Positions 10,901 to 23,607 are shown, counted from the first letter of the stretch. The stretch: DNA of 64,000 nucleotides from Volutella citrinella (GCA_034401135.1 JAWZSP010000003.1:682001-746000); one strand, 5' to 3'. Notes: generated by a model from the letters alone, not told the origin. Numbers and translations: made by a program.

Positions 10901-11438
10901 CCGGCTGGGCCTTGCCCTGGTCGTTATCAGGGCGTTGATGCATAGGTTGTCCTGTCGGCAATGTCCCCTGTTAGATCGGATATGTACAACAAGCCCGATG
11001 AGCCAACAACAGCTGATGTTGGCCTGCCTCACCCCCCTTTGGCCGAAGCTCGTGGATCACTCGCATCCAATCCCTGCCGGACGATGGGTTTTGCACGACG
11101 CCCATGCCAACATGTGAGCAAAATGTCTGCATCTCTGAGGCATGGCTCGCGCTAACCGGCTTGCAAGGATGGAATCCTGGTCCATGGTTCGAGCCCATCG
11201 CCCGGGGAAGACAGCCGGAGCCAGAACGAGTGACAGTAGGCAACGGAACGAGGCCGGTCAAGGGTGCCCCGTGGGCTGACAAGGCGGGGCAGGATCTGGT
11301 GCTACCCAGTGGAACAGGGACTCGGAATCGGGAAGAACTTACGGGTAGGAGACACGGAGGCTGTGGGGTCATGTCGGACTCCATGGTGCTGTTTCCAAGA
11401 CTGGACTCCGGGGATTGCGGAGCCGGCGCTCGGGGCAT
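7963..11438 (-). CDS. Large protein of unknown function, Ser/Asp-rich N-terminus and conserved-looking C-terminal half
   Basis: I do not recognise this family. Exons read right to left: 11438-11343 (MPRAPAPQSPESSLG...), about 10951-9826, about 9675-9125, about 9050-8580 (probably with a 42-nt intron near 8975), 8522-8276 and 8216-7963. The N-terminal part is disordered, rich in Ser/Pro/Gln, with an acidic run (SSDDSDDSDEDD). The later exons look globular and Trp/Cys-rich: VGRAISEIVLYRQGGLQL, RYWTDYQGGNEV, GFWGNCSSYGLPF, FWAYYKANNGC and YYWVSQLFEPNW. There is no signal peptide or transmembrane segment. Junctions near 9826/9675 and 9125/9050 do not close in phase by eye, so the exon model is incomplete there. 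That could mean a missed microexon. Confidence 0.55.
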
Positions 11439-13287
11439 CGAGTAGTGCAGAGTTGGGGAAGCGAGAGACAGCGGCGGGTTTGTAGCTCACTTATCAAGCG
11501 GCGGTCGACGAGACTTCATAGGGAACGGCGGCAGGGCCTGTCTGCCTCATACCAGTATAGCCATTCTAGCCGCCCACCGGGTGTGTAGACAAACGTTCCA
11601 TGGAAAGTAGGGAGCTTCTGGAGTCACAGCGCAGGAAACAGAAACTTGGCCAGTCACGAAGGCCGGTCTAGGCGCCGGGGCGGGCCTTGAAGGTGAGCGG
11701 GTGGTGTGGATGTCGTCGGGCGTGGGGCATGGAGTCGACTTGTCAGTCTGCACTCTGCACTCTGCAATGCAAGCTGCAACCAGTCAAGCATGGGCAGCAG
11801 ACGCAGAGGGTGCCGTTTGCCAATGCCCAGTGGCACGCCATGCTACGCCAGTCAGCTCTGGCTGCATCGTAGGTGTGAAATGCCGTCGGTGGGCTGCTTG
11901 GTGACTGCCGGCTGACGGCCGCCACGCAGCAAGCTGAAGGGAGGAAAAGCAGTTTGCGGCCTCCAGCAGCTGGCCCTATGCATGCCAAGCCCGGTCAAAA
12001 AACCGGTAAGGAGCCAGGGGGTGTGGCGGCTCGCAACGCGCTTGCCTCGTTCTGCACACCCGCGAGGGCAGGGGCTCACATCCCGATGACAAAGATTCCG
12101 TGCGCTTGGCCAAAACTCCGCCATCGAACCTCAACACCAAAGATCGGCTTCCCTTGGCCCCATCAATGCTGGGTTTCTGCAACACTTAATGCGCTGTTTT
12201 TGGGGGGATGACAGGAGGCTGGCTGCTCTGGTAGTGTTCTGGATATGCGTACATGCGGGTAACTCTGCCAACGCTCGTATTATGACGTTGATTCCACGTC
12301 ACATCACTCGGCCAAAGACGGCTCGTTGACTGCCTCGGGGAAGCAGTCTCGCGGCGCTGCTCCTCATGCTGGCCCCGGTGACGCATTGTACTACCATGCT
12401 CGAGTGGGTTGGCTACAGGAATCACTCGTCGTTTTCAATCCGGCCCGGCCCAATAAAAGAAGCGGTTTGGGTCACACGCCGTGTCTTCTCATTGCATGTA
12501 CCTCTTGATGGGTTCCTTCTCCCCCAACACAAATGCCGCAGCTGCACACTGTCCTTTATCTAACCTTTGCGGTTGGCTTAGAGCGACCCTTGTACCACAT
12601 TATCTTCTCACGGTGCAGCTTGCAGTCGAAGCCCCTGTCTCTTCGTAGGCCCGGGCTTGTAAACTGCAAGCCTTGTCATATTGAAGCGGACATGTAGTTT
12701 TGGCCCTTGACAAGGAATCATCAATCATAGATGGCGTGACAATCCATACGGTGCTCTCCCTGTTGATGAAGATGTTGCCACCGACCCATGCTACCATGTG
12801 TGAAAGTCTCACAGCTTGCCTGACCTCAGCGACCCGTGAGTTGAAGCCGTAGACAACTAGACATCACGACGAGACAATCTGCTCGTGAAGATGAGCCATC
12901 GACTATTCGTAATCACCTAAAGGTTCCACTGTACTCTGTTTCCATGTGTAAAAACTACATTGAACTTAACTAGCTCTAGCTTTTAGGGCCAACAGAAGGT
13001 CTATGGGCATGACAAGTCCCGTGAATAAGGCAGGGAACCAACACAGGCCACCCTGCATCACCACGATGTGTTCCATGATGCAACCAACAACAAGGTCATA
13101 CAAATGTACCTTATTCCCTGAATCAATCGTATCATCCAAGTATTTAAGAGCCAAGGAGCACCTCCCAGTTTCGAGGCTCTCCCACCAAACACACATCCTT
13201 CTACCAAAGCCACCACAACACCAAAAGCATTCTACACATATCTTCTTCATCTTCATCATATTTTATCAACAATCTCTACCGCGCAAA
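11439..13287. other. Intergenic between two divergent genes
   Basis: About 1.85 kb separates the start of the unrecognised gene from the start of the dioxygenase gene. I see only short frames without protein character. The right end carries the TATA-like element and a CA-rich leader of the dioxygenase gene. Confidence 0.5.
13141..13147 (+). promoter_or_regulatory. TATA-like box of the dioxygenase gene
   Basis: TATTTAA lies about 140 nt before the ATG at 13288. It is followed by a C/A-rich leader without ATG codons, a usual layout for a fungal core promoter. Confidence 0.4.
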
Positions 13288-14741
13288 ATGGCCAGCGTTG
13301 TTGTATCCAACTATGGGGCTGAGTCCTTCCTTCAACCCAAGGCTCAACTCGACGAACCCTCCGGAAGCTCCTCCGCAAGTGTCCCGAAGCTGGAGCAACA
13401 GCCGTTGCTCTGGTCAGGAGACGAATTTCAGCATGAGTCTGAGTACTGCCTTCTTCTAGGCCCCCAGGACATTGCAGAGATTGATGCTGCATTGGCCAGC
13501 TTCAAAGGTGGGTGTCGGGGTGCCATCGTCAGGGTGAAGTCTGCAAGCTAACATATACACGGCAGATCTGGGGCTTGACGGCGACAAGGTCTCGCCTGAG
13601 AACTTCCCGCTGCCCAAGCTCGCTAGCAAGCTTAAAGAAAGCGCGGAAGTAATCCACAACGGCCGCGGCTTTCAGGTCATCCGGGGCTTGGACATGTCCA
13701 AGTACTCCGTCGAGGACACCGTCGTGATCTGGCTGGGCATCTCAGGCTACATTGGTGCTACGCGAGGCCTGCAGGATCCCGATGGCCACGTACTTTGTAC
13801 GTTACCATCCCAGAAAGCCACTCAAGAGCGCTCTCTCCCGCCGCTAGCATAGACCCCATGAAGGCTGACACCTCATATTGATAGCACACATCACGGACTC
13901 GAAGGCGTGGAAGGCCACCCCTGAACAACGCCATGCCGCACACACCAACGCGGCACTTGTACGTACGTCCCCGGGACAGGTGGATTGGCTGCTAACAACG
14001 TCTTAGCCTTTCCACACGGACATGGGCTGCGAGATACTCGCACTTCAAGTCCGGCGAGGCCCGACAAAGGGCGGGAGCCTTTGCATCAGCTCGGCCACCC
14101 ACATCCTCAGCGACCTGCTAGAGAATAACTTAGACGCCTTGCGAACACTGTTCACTCCCAACTGGCCAGTGCCAATGTAAGATGCCATTGAACTCAATAC
14201 CAACAGCGGTATCAGCGGATGCTAACAAGCCGCCTCTAGCAATGCGCCCAAGGGCAACCGGAAATACTACCTCGCCCCTGTCTTCACCCACCACAAGGGC
14301 CGGTTCCTTGTGAGCCTGGATCCTCACCGGCTCGGGCGTCACCCGAAGATGACGGACGGTACCATCCCGGAGCTGTCCCGGGCCCAGCTGGATGCCCTTG
14401 CTGCCGTCTCTGAGTCGGCGAAGAAGCGGGAGCTTGACCTGGGGCTCAAGACGGGCGACATGGTCTTCATCAACAACCTTGCACTAGTGCACCGGCGGGA
14501 GCGCTACGAGGATGACGCGACATCGTCACGACACCTCGTCAGGGTCTGGCTGCGGAACGAGCAGCTGGGCTGGCCCATGCCTGAAAGCATGCAGGCGCCT
14601 TGGAAGGCCATCTATGCATCGACCCTCAAGCCCTCGGCACTGCAATACCCAATCAACCCCAAGGTGGAGTATGATATCCCCAAGTACACCACCAGCTCTG
14701 CAGCCTTTGTCCTCAAGGAAGATAGCGATTCAGAGGAGTAA
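13288..14741 (+). CDS. TauD/TfdA-family Fe(II)/2-oxoglutarate dioxygenase
   Basis: Five exons (13288-13507, 13566-13796, 13885-13958, 14007-14176, 14240-14741) give 398 residues with all phases consistent. The metal triad is visible: H178 and D180 in PFHTDMG, and the distal His at about 316 in VHRRERYEDD. SSRHLVRVWLRN supplies the Arg residues (about 329 and 333) that hold 2-oxoglutarate. GHVLSHITDSKAWK is the usual segment before the HTD motif. Family knowledge: such enzymes hydroxylate small substrates (taurine, other sulfonates, carnitine precursors, secondary metabolites), coupled to decarboxylation of 2-oxoglutarate. The substrate cannot be told here. There is no targeting signal, so the protein is probably cytosolic. 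The tail is acidic (EDSDSEE). No sulfonate or biosynthetic genes adjoin it. Confidence 0.88.
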
Positions 14742-16359
14742 GCGGCCCCGGGGAGTAGGCGAAGCTGCAGGTCGGCGTAACTCGGCAAGCCGTCGGACAG
14801 TGCGGCTTGCTCTGGACTCAAAGCCTCCCCTGATCATTGCTAGGCTTTAGCACACAAATTAGGATACATAGGCTACCATATGGGCAACAACATGAATCTA
14901 TCCTTCTTTATCTACTTTCTCAAGCCCCTTGCTTGGAGCAGCCGCGTGAATGCACTAGACATCCCCTCGCAATGAAATCTAGATGCCTGACGAACAAATG
15001 CCACCGGAATTTCCCCCACGCGTACATGCAATTCTCAGTCGCAGCTAGCATATGCAAGCTCTAGGCGTAGCAACGAATGGCATGAAACCGTCCAACGCCG
15101 GTGGTGCCCAAGCCAAGCCAACAGCCCCCAGCCAACAGCCCCCAGCCAACGCCAAGGGTGCCATCCCAGACTCACAATATCCGCGGAGCATGCCGGTAGC
15201 TCCACAGTATATTGAGGCCTTCGTCTTAATAGAATAACATTATGCCTAGGAATGAATCGATTTCGGTGCAAGTTGGCTTTGCGGAGAGTCACGCGGCTCA
15301 CGCTTATCACGATGGCGTTTTTACGAGACATCGCCCCGAGCCGCTGCAGATCATTTGCCCCAAAGTCCAGGTGCATTCCAGGCGAATGGCGTCGGGGAGA
15401 CGGGTAGACGCTTCCGAGAGACCACAATCAACGAATATTTTTCAAAGGTCTATCTCGACCTTCCCAAATCGTATCAGACAGTGATGGCTAGATCAAAGAT
15501 GTTGCTGTCGTTTCACCAGAACAGCGATCGACCAAGGCCGCGCAACCATCGAGTCATTACTGACCCTCCACTTGTACCATACCAACCGATCCCTTGTTTA
15601 GTTGAGAAATGATGAGAAAGGAGGTGGGGTTGGCGTCAGGGCGGCGGACCGCTGCCCTGCGGTCGCAGCCGTATTGCGCCCATGGCGGTAGTGGCTCCAT
15701 TAGAAGGGATGAATGACCACGCCCAGACTCCCGGTTCCATCACCAGACCCCTAATCATCATTTTACACTTCTTTCAAGGCTGGGCGGCGGCGGCATTCTG
15801 CAAAGAACGCTACGGGGCGGCCGGTCGAGCCCAGACTCCTGAGCGGCGCTCGAGTATGGCTGCAGGCAGGATGCCCCTTACGACCACAATCACACAGGCC
15901 AGAACACGAAGCAATTGAAGCATCCCGGTCAATAGAGTGAGACCCACGCAGGAACCAGCACAGTGTACAGCTTACTGACAAATCTAGGGGCTCAGTCCAG
16001 GCCATGTGGCCGAGGTTGTTGACCAAAGGACTCCGGCTCCGCGATGGCCCCCACCATTGTGATTCCTCTCGCCCGCCCACGATTGCCTAGCAATGAAATG
16101 GATTAATTAACTACCTTGGGCAGCGAGGTGTGCGCAAAGCCCCGTAAGCCTGTGCTACCGATCCTTGTTGGTCACTGAGACGCAAGGGGGTCAACGGCCT
16201 CCAGCAGAGCGGATTCGGCCCACCAAGTGTTGCCCAGTCCCCGCGATACACCGGGATACTCCCTATTCCAATCCCACAGACAACTACTAAGCCCCCAGAA
16301 CTTGCCTTGCCCGTCATAGTCTCTCTCTGCAATCACCTGGCCGCCGTCAGCTCCCAGAA
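14742..16359. other. Intergenic, convergent 3' ends
   Basis: This region separates the dioxygenase stop from the stop of the surface-protein gene. Apart from a short duplicated CAGCCCCCAGCCAA stretch near 15120-15150 I see no structure, and no frame resembles a protein. Confidence 0.45.
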
Positions 16360-17344
16360 TCACGCCAAAAGTGCCATGAGCCCGAACAGAGCCCCTATTC
16401 CGACGCCCACAGTTGCCGCCGACGCCCCGGCTGCCGAAATCACCGTCCCGGCCGTGGTCTCTGTAGCAGATGCCGACTCTTGGACAGAGTCTTGCGTCCG
16501 TGTTTCCTCTCCCATGCTCCCGTCGGCAGTGGACCCGGCTTCCCGATATGCAGAACTGGTTTCCTCCAGGGGTTCTTCTGCAACAGTGGTCACACAACCC
16601 GAACAGCATCCATCCGTGGGCGAACACGTCTTCTCCAGGCTTGCAGTTGCATAGACGACAGTCTTCTCTCGCGTCCCGTACAGCGTCTTCTCTCCTACCA
16701 GCGTCGAATACGTTTCTACAACGACCGTTTCGATTGTTACCAACCTCGTGCGCACGAGCGGCGTCACCACTGGCGTTTCGGATGCCCATGTCTCAACAAT
16801 AGTCCTCGTCCTAGTTACGGTTACACTCGTCCAACAGCTTTCCGTTTCGATGGCCGGCGTCGGAGGCTCCCATGATCGAGTCGACGTGGAGGTGCTCTGG
16901 ACCTGCGACACAGGATTGGAGCAAGACGAGCCGGGGGTCGACACGACCGTCTCGCTCTCCGGGGTGACGCTGCGGCTACACGAGGTAGATACTCGGGGAA
17001 CGTCCGGCTGGGCAGGCGTGTAGCTCTCAGATAGACTACCGCTCTCAGTATAAGTGGCACATCTATTGCTCAGGGGTTACTCACCGGGTGGAAGGCAACA
17101 GCGTCAACACGGAGCATTGATGCACACAAACAGTTGTCCGCGATACTCCAAGAGATGTGCGAGTGGCATCCTCAGCCATCCCCTCCGATGTCAGTGGCCA
17201 GTCCATGGTTTTCGAACACCCTTCCCGACTCTCGACTACACCCTCCCCCCCCTGGTGGGCCAACGGGGCTTTGGGTAGCTCTCCGGCACTTCCCATTGAA
17301 ATTCCCGTCGCAAGGAGCAGGAGAACAACGGTTGCAATGCACAT
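16360..17344 (-). CDS. Secreted Ser/Thr-rich, probably GPI-anchored surface protein
   Basis: Two exons (17344-17085 and 17023-16360) join in phase to 307 residues. The ATG was chosen because it opens a signal peptide, MCIATVVLLLLATGISMGSA. An earlier in-frame Met at 17458 would bury that signal. The middle is Ser/Thr/Val-rich and repetitive (TSVTVTRTRTIVETW, RTRLVTIETVVVETYS), followed by a short Cys cluster (CSPTDGCCSGC). The C-terminus is Ala/Gly-rich, ending in a hydrophobic tail (GIGALFGLMALLA) suited to GPI attachment. This layout is common for fungal cell-wall proteins of unknown role. No enzymatic domain is visible. Heavy O-glycosylation is likely (inference). Confidence 0.72.
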
Positions 17345-17464
17345 TCTGACAATGAACTCAGAGATTAGGAAATCTGCAACTAACGGTTTGGATTCAAAAG
17401 AATGTCCACCTGTTGGAAACTGTCCTCGTTGATGCCCCTGATGGGAAGCGAGGCACATGCAATG

Positions 17465-17473
17465 CTTAAATAT
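17465..17473 (-). promoter_or_regulatory. TATA-like box of the surface-protein gene
   Basis: On the minus strand the sequence reads ATATTTAAG, about 120 nt before the ATG at 17344. The position suits a fungal core promoter. Confidence 0.35.
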
Positions 17474-20400
17474 GTCATCGGGTCGCTGGGCTCCTTCGCT
17501 AACTACCCAAGGGCCGCCATGTACAGGATAAGGATACTTCCTTCAGATCTGACAGCTGTGTCTGTGGCCGGTGACGACAAATTCGAAATGCCACCGGTCA
17601 TTCATAGCACGTCGACGATGGCGTGACACTTGTCCCCAGACCTACAAACCATCTCCCCCGTGCAACGACTGGCGGGCCCTGTTGACGAAATCCGAAGCGG
17701 TGACAGCCATTATACGCAGTAGAGCTCAGAAGGGGCGGTCAAGAGTCTTGACACGAGCTTCATGAGTTTGACAGCTCAATCTCCCGTCTCGCCGGGTAGA
17801 GTCCTCCAAACACTATCTGCCAACGTATGGTGCCTGTCGCATCCTCGGCACGGGTGTTTCGTTACACAACGGGCGATGCAATGCTTTCTTCAGCGTACTT
17901 GTGTACACAATTGTACGGGCCTGAGGTATCCCAGCATATCCGTCGAGTCTTGTACCGTCACCTAGGTTTCCATTTGGGCATGTTTAGCCCGCTATGACAC
18001 TGCAACTTCAGAAATCATTGGAGTTGCTGGAGGCTCTGGGTACACTAACGGGCTTGATTGCTCTAGTTGGACTGACAGCTAGGACCGAAATCTCTCAAGC
18101 GCCGCTGTATCCCGGGTTGGTTGATCAACGATGTAGCAACTGTCGAGGAAGCCATACCCTCCCAACGATGCCACCCCGTACGAGTCTACAATCCGCTACT
18201 ATCGGTCATCACCCGGTAACACTACATTAAATCTCGACAAGACGAACTAGCTGGCCATTTCCTATTGGTTCACCCTTTCAGCCCACCAGCATAATGATCC
18301 ATTTCCATGGTTTCAATTTCCACGCCCCGAATCCTGAGCAACCAGGCCAAGAACTTGGGCTACACAATTGACAACCTAGTTAAGCGACTTGGGCTTTATG
18401 GCCAAGTCGAGAACAGCACTAGCTTCCTAAATCAAGGGATACGAAATCAAAGCACCGGTTTCATAGCCGTTGGCCTTGACTGAACGGCCATCCATTCGTC
18501 GATGAAGTTGTCAGATGCCACATTGGATTTCATTCTAGAATCTATCAATAATATGCAGCTCGCAATCTAGCCCGTCAATGGAACTTAACTACGGTAGGTA
18601 TGTTATATTTGCCGCTTCATTTGAGTCGCTCTACTTTGTCCTCCATCCAAGACAGCAAACATGTAACCAGGAGTTGGGCTTCTTGGAGGCTGGACCACTT
18701 TCGCATCAAAACCCCCTCAATATTTCAACGATCCGCCTGTGGTTCTCAGAATATGTATGGCTCGAGAGCAAGGACATCAACAGAACTCGGATTCTCTTTG
18801 CAACTTACCATTTCGGTTCAATGCAGTCCACAGGCCCTAGATACACGTATATGTAGTATTGAAATAGCGCAATGTTGCTAGACATGTAGACTGCAGCATA
18901 CAATGGTCAAACAGCACCGGTTGCTTCTATGGAGAAATCAAAGCCACATCTACTGACATCTATACACTATTTTTCTTTTGTTGGTGAAGAGTCTTCAATA
19001 TGGACTGTCATAGGGTAAGCAGCCTTGGCAGCCCCCAGCCCAATCCGAAGACAGGGTAAAACATCGTGTGCCTCACCGACATCTATTGACGAGGCCGTGG
19101 AGAGGTGGATCTGAAACATATCCGATCTACGATTGGCCGTCGTACTCTATGCATCGATGGGAATGGGCCAGACTCGTCGAGCTTTTGGTCGAGACCGGTC
19201 GAGCCATGCGGCACGGCGACGCAATCATGTCCACATTCACTCTATCAAGTAAAATAAAATAAAAGCGGCAGAATCCCTTCATTGTTTGACACAGGGTGGC
19301 TGACAAGCCAGCGGCACAGTCTCGAACGGGCCGAGCATGGCAAGGCCTGGATGGATGTGCGGATGCGAGCCTTCCGAGCTCCCACACCAGCATCAGCATG
19401 CTTCCTCTCCAACCGCCCGCAAAGTATGTCGCGCACAATTGAACACGCCAGACACTTGTCCGGAAAAGAATGAACGCGGCAAAACACGTTGAAGGCCTGA
19501 ATGGAGAGAGAAAGCGTTGGGCCCTTGACATCCGTGGGCTGCATTGCAGCCACAGCATTCACCGGTGCGGCCTCGAGCGTTTTGGTGCTGCACTGCCTGC
19601 TTGGCACCAGCAGTGGCTACACCCAAGGTTTGCTGCCACACGCTGGGGGACACGCTGGGGGACATTACCTCTCAGCCTTGCAGCGTGCATGGAATGGCCT
19701 TTTCGGACCGATCGTGACGGCACCTGAGCGCATTGGGGCTAGTCCGGGGCGATCAGACCAGGGAGGGGTGTGTCCGACTGCCCGTCCAGGCCCATCCTCT
19801 TCTCGCTTCTCCGCTGTCCACTGGCCAAAAGGACCAGGAAGGGCTGGGGGAGGGGATGACGCGGAGAAGAAGCCACAATCCCATCAGGACTCGCGCATTG
19901 CTAGCACTGTCGCATTGGCGGACTGAGAAATGAGAAGCGCATCCCGTCACGTCCCGGGCATCGAGCCGCCAGCCAGCCCCGTCCGGCTCCTGCTCCTCCC
20001 GCGTCCTCCCATCGCGCTTGAGGGCGTTTCCGTGCTGCCGCGGCGAGGCCAACTCGACCGCTCTCTCGAGGGACTGTCCGTGGTCGCGCGACAAAGAGTT
20101 TGGGCTTCTGCAGCCAAGAGGTGCCGAATCGACGCCTGTGGGCTTCGAGAAGCCGCTTAGTACGGCGGCCTGCCCGGCAGCTACTGCACAATACTAGAAT
20201 GGCCACTGAGGTGGCTTCTACGACCTGCCCAATGACGGCCACACAGTGGGCCGGCGACACCCCAGCCACTTGCGGAAGTACACAGTGCGGCTGGGTCCCC
20301 GTGTGTATCTGCATGTGGGGCACTGTGCTGCACTTTCTGCACACCTGCACCTGCCCCTCAAAAGCGTCGTTGTCACTGTGGCTGGGGACGGCTTGTGCTG

Positions 20401-20625
20401 TCTGGACCTTTTGTTTGCGCCGTTTCGTGCAACGAATGAATTGGGTCGACTGACAGCGCAGTATCAAGTTTTGGTGTGACTGTTTGACGACCAGCGCCGT
20501 TGAATCCTTTGTCTCACTATTACTACTAGCACATTGCCTATGTGAGCTGCCTGGGGGATCTCTGTGTCTGTAAAACCGCGCTGCAACCAACGCCTTGTCT
20601 CACCATCGGCCTGAAATGTCAACAG
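17474..20625. other. Long intergenic region without supported genes
   Basis: About 3.1 kb without a protein-like frame. The part at about 17.8-19.1 kb looks richer in A/T than the neighbouring genes, and all its frames are short and lack domains. A 15-nt direct duplication (CGCTGGGGGACA core) lies at about 19646-19675. No transposon ends or long repeats are evident. Confidence 0.4.
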
Positions 20626-23607
20626 CTAAGCCATCTGGCCATCTTCTTGAGTCCTGGGCTCTTGGTGCTTTCGCGAGAGCCTCGCAAACTCCGCCAATAT
20701 AAACGGAACGTCGATTGCCATGTTCGTTTCGCCCTTGGCCAGGAATTCGGCCTCCTGCTTCCTCGCATCCATGATTCGCTTCCGCGCCCCCGATTTGACC
20801 ATTGTCCGGATGCTCTGGTAGATGCCGTGGCTCGGATACGCCACGATGCCCAATGCGGCTGCAGGAGAAATGCCGTGTTAGTCTTGGCGCCGCTCATTGA
20901 TGTTTTCATGCCATAAGAGAGGGGAGGGACGTACCGGAAGCTGTCTTTGATGTCAAACCCAGGATGCCTTTGCCGACGCCCACGGCCGCCCCCAACGTGC
21001 CGCCTTCGCGTCCGCCCTTGTACGGCTGCACCACAATGTCCGACAGGCCCTCGGACATGCCCCTGACGAAGTTGGTCCCGGCGACTCGAGCACCCGACTG
21101 CCAGTCCCGGACGGGCTCGTGCTCGGCGACCTTCTCCCCGTACATCTTCGGAACTGCCCGAAAGCCCTCTGTCAGCGCAAGCGGGATGTCGACGCCAAAG
21201 CCGCGGCCGTATGCCTTGAAGAAGCCGCCTAGGCTGGAGGCTGAAGCTGTAGCGACTGCGCCTGCCGTGCTGACACACCCACGCCCGCGCCCTGTGCCGT
21301 GGTTCTTTGCCTTGAGGGTTTCGGCGCTGTGTGAGCTGTGTGAGCTGGCCATGCTAGCCGCACTGGATTCGGGCGCCATATCCTTTGGCTGGATTGCCTT
21401 TGTGCGCTGACGGTACGTCTGAAGCGGCTTGATTATAATGCCTGTCGAGGACGTGGTCATGTCGGTGGTGGTGCGAGCAAGACTCGAGACTAGAGCAGAA
21501 ACAGGATCTAGACGCCGATGGGTTATTTGAATGACCTTCGTCTCGTTACTTGTCCCTCCTGTTAGCGATATGCAGTTGTGGAGTAGGATCATCTAGCATT
21601 ACCTGGATAGCTTCTTCGCGTCAATCCTTATGTGCCGAAACAAAACGCCAGCAGCTAGTTTTGATAACCTGATATGCTTGCCGCCTCGCTTGCACAACCA
21701 CACGGCCGGCTGGTTGGGGAGCACGTCGCATCCCAGGTTCTCGAGTGGTAGGTTGGCGTGGAAGGACCTCACTGCCGTGACGACGCCGTTCTCCGTCTTC
21801 ATTGTGGCCGCAATACCGGCTGCCGCGGCGGCTGCCTCCGGTGTCAGACAAAACCGGATGGCCTCCGTCAGATTGTCGGCGTTGAGTTTGGTCTGGGGAA
21901 TCGGGCTGGGGCCGGCTCCCGATGCAGCCACCATGTCGCCCCAAAACGGTTGACTGGAAGAAGTCAGTATACGGGGATGCTTCTACACATCAGGCCACTT
22001 ACTCTCCAAAAAACGGAACAATTGTTGTTGGCCGTCCGTTCAAGAGACCGCAAGCCGTCGTTCCGGCACCACCATGATGGAACACGGCCGAGACTTTGGT
22101 AAAGAGCCACTCGTGCGGACAGTCGCCCAAGAAGAAGACGTTTTCATCCTGTACCCCGCCCAGGTTGCTCCAGCCCCTGGAGATGATGGCGCGCACTCCG
22201 CTGCGATTGACTGCCTCGACTAGTGTTTTTGTCATCGCCTCCGGGTCGTCAATCACGATGCTGCCGAAGCCGATGTAGATTGGCGTTGGCCCACCAGCCA
22301 AAAAGTCGGCCAGATCCTGGGGAGGCGTGTAGTTGGGAGCCTCCCGGAAGAAGAAGCCACATACATCTTGCGCGAGTTAGTTGGGAACAGGCTTCAGAAG
22401 AGCACTGACGATGGCAACCTACCGATGTACGACGGCCAATCTCTGGGTTTGGGTACTAGTGCCGGCGACCAGCAGTAAGTGAAGGGAATCTTGAGCGTCT
22501 CGGCAAGAAGTGGCCCTTCTGACAGCGGCACGGGTTCGAGGTCAATGGAGTTTCGCCAGTCATTGATGACGTCGCCAAGGCTACACGCAACACGTTAGCT
22601 ATAAGCCGTGTCAGTGCAAGAGGTCCATACCCTTGCCAGGTCAACCACTCCACCACGCTGTAGGATATGTAGTTGGCCGTATGGGCATCGATGCCCGCCT
22701 TTTCGCTAAACTTGAGATTCGCCAGCGGATGGTTGAAGGCTCTTGTGCTTGTCCACGGCATGGTAAACATGAGATGGACAGGGATGCTCAGAGCCTGGGC
22801 GCAGTGCACCTGCAGGGTATGGTTGTTAGAACTGCCGCGGCCAAATTACACGTTGGGCGTCGCTTCACTTACGTGGGCGAAGCTGGGAGGGTTGGCGATG
22901 ATGGCGTCGGCCACAAACGGCCTCCCAGTTTCCGGGTCGGGCTCCAGACACGAGTTCCAGCAGCCGTCTAGCATTTCGGCCACCATGGTCCGCTTGCGCT
23001 GGATGTCGCCTTCCCGAAGACTCTTTACGCTGGGAATCAAGCCCGGGTTCTTGACCATGTAGGCCATCAGCTCGGAGGGGTCCCCACCGATCGGGTAGAA
23101 CTCGAGGCCAGCGTCTCGGACGAACTTGTCAAACACATTATGCGTTGCTAGACGGACCCGGTGGCCGTGCTTGAGGAGTTCGGCTCCGAGCGCAACAAAG
23201 GGCTGCACATCGCCACGGCTGCCGACCACCTGGATTACGATGTTGAGTTTGACGGGGAACGATGGGGGCTTTGCGCTCTCGCCGCGATACGCCGGAGGGG
23301 CTTGGTCGTCGTCCAGTGGCGCCTTGAAGTCTGGGATGATGCGGGAGAGGGCCCGGCAGAATCGCGAATTGAGGTCGACGTCGATGCGGCCGTCACCTTG
23401 ACGAATTGAGCAGGGTCAGCCCGAGAACTGTTTGGAGGAGCAACAGAGCGTACCTGTTACGGTTGTGGTATTCTGGAGAAGGTCATTTTTTATGACGGCC
23501 TCGTAGGACGGGAGATAATCTTGCGGCACCACCTCTGGAAGGTCGGTATACGGTGAGGTGGGAACTGCGGTGGAAGCCCCAGCCGGAGATGGCGTGAAAT
23601 CTTTCAT
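20626..23607 (-). CDS. Sterol glucosyltransferase-like UDP-glycosyltransferase with C-terminal helical extension
   Basis: Eight exons (23607-23454, 23396-22873, 22809-22631, 22580-22423, 22366-22003, 21953-21603, 21548-20935, 20858-20626) join to 858 residues with every phase consistent. The N-terminal glycosyltransferase-28 motif [15 protein letters not shown] lies near residue 107. The sugar-nucleotide motif [17 protein letters not shown] and VPFFGDQPFWGD lie near 434-465. Family knowledge: such enzymes transfer glucose from UDP-glucose to sterols or related lipids. The PH and GRAM domains of Atg26 are absent. The region from about 580 (Gly-rich, [19 protein letters not shown], then [13 protein letters not shown]) resembles the C-terminal helical part of VPS13/ATG2-type proteins (by memory, unverified), suggesting membrane association. 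No signal peptide, so probably cytosolic. Confidence 0.85.

Noticed and set aside
11140..11210. GGTTCGAGCCC resembling a tRNA B box
   Set aside because: No matching A box at the right distance and no cloverleaf could be folded by eye. Likely chance.
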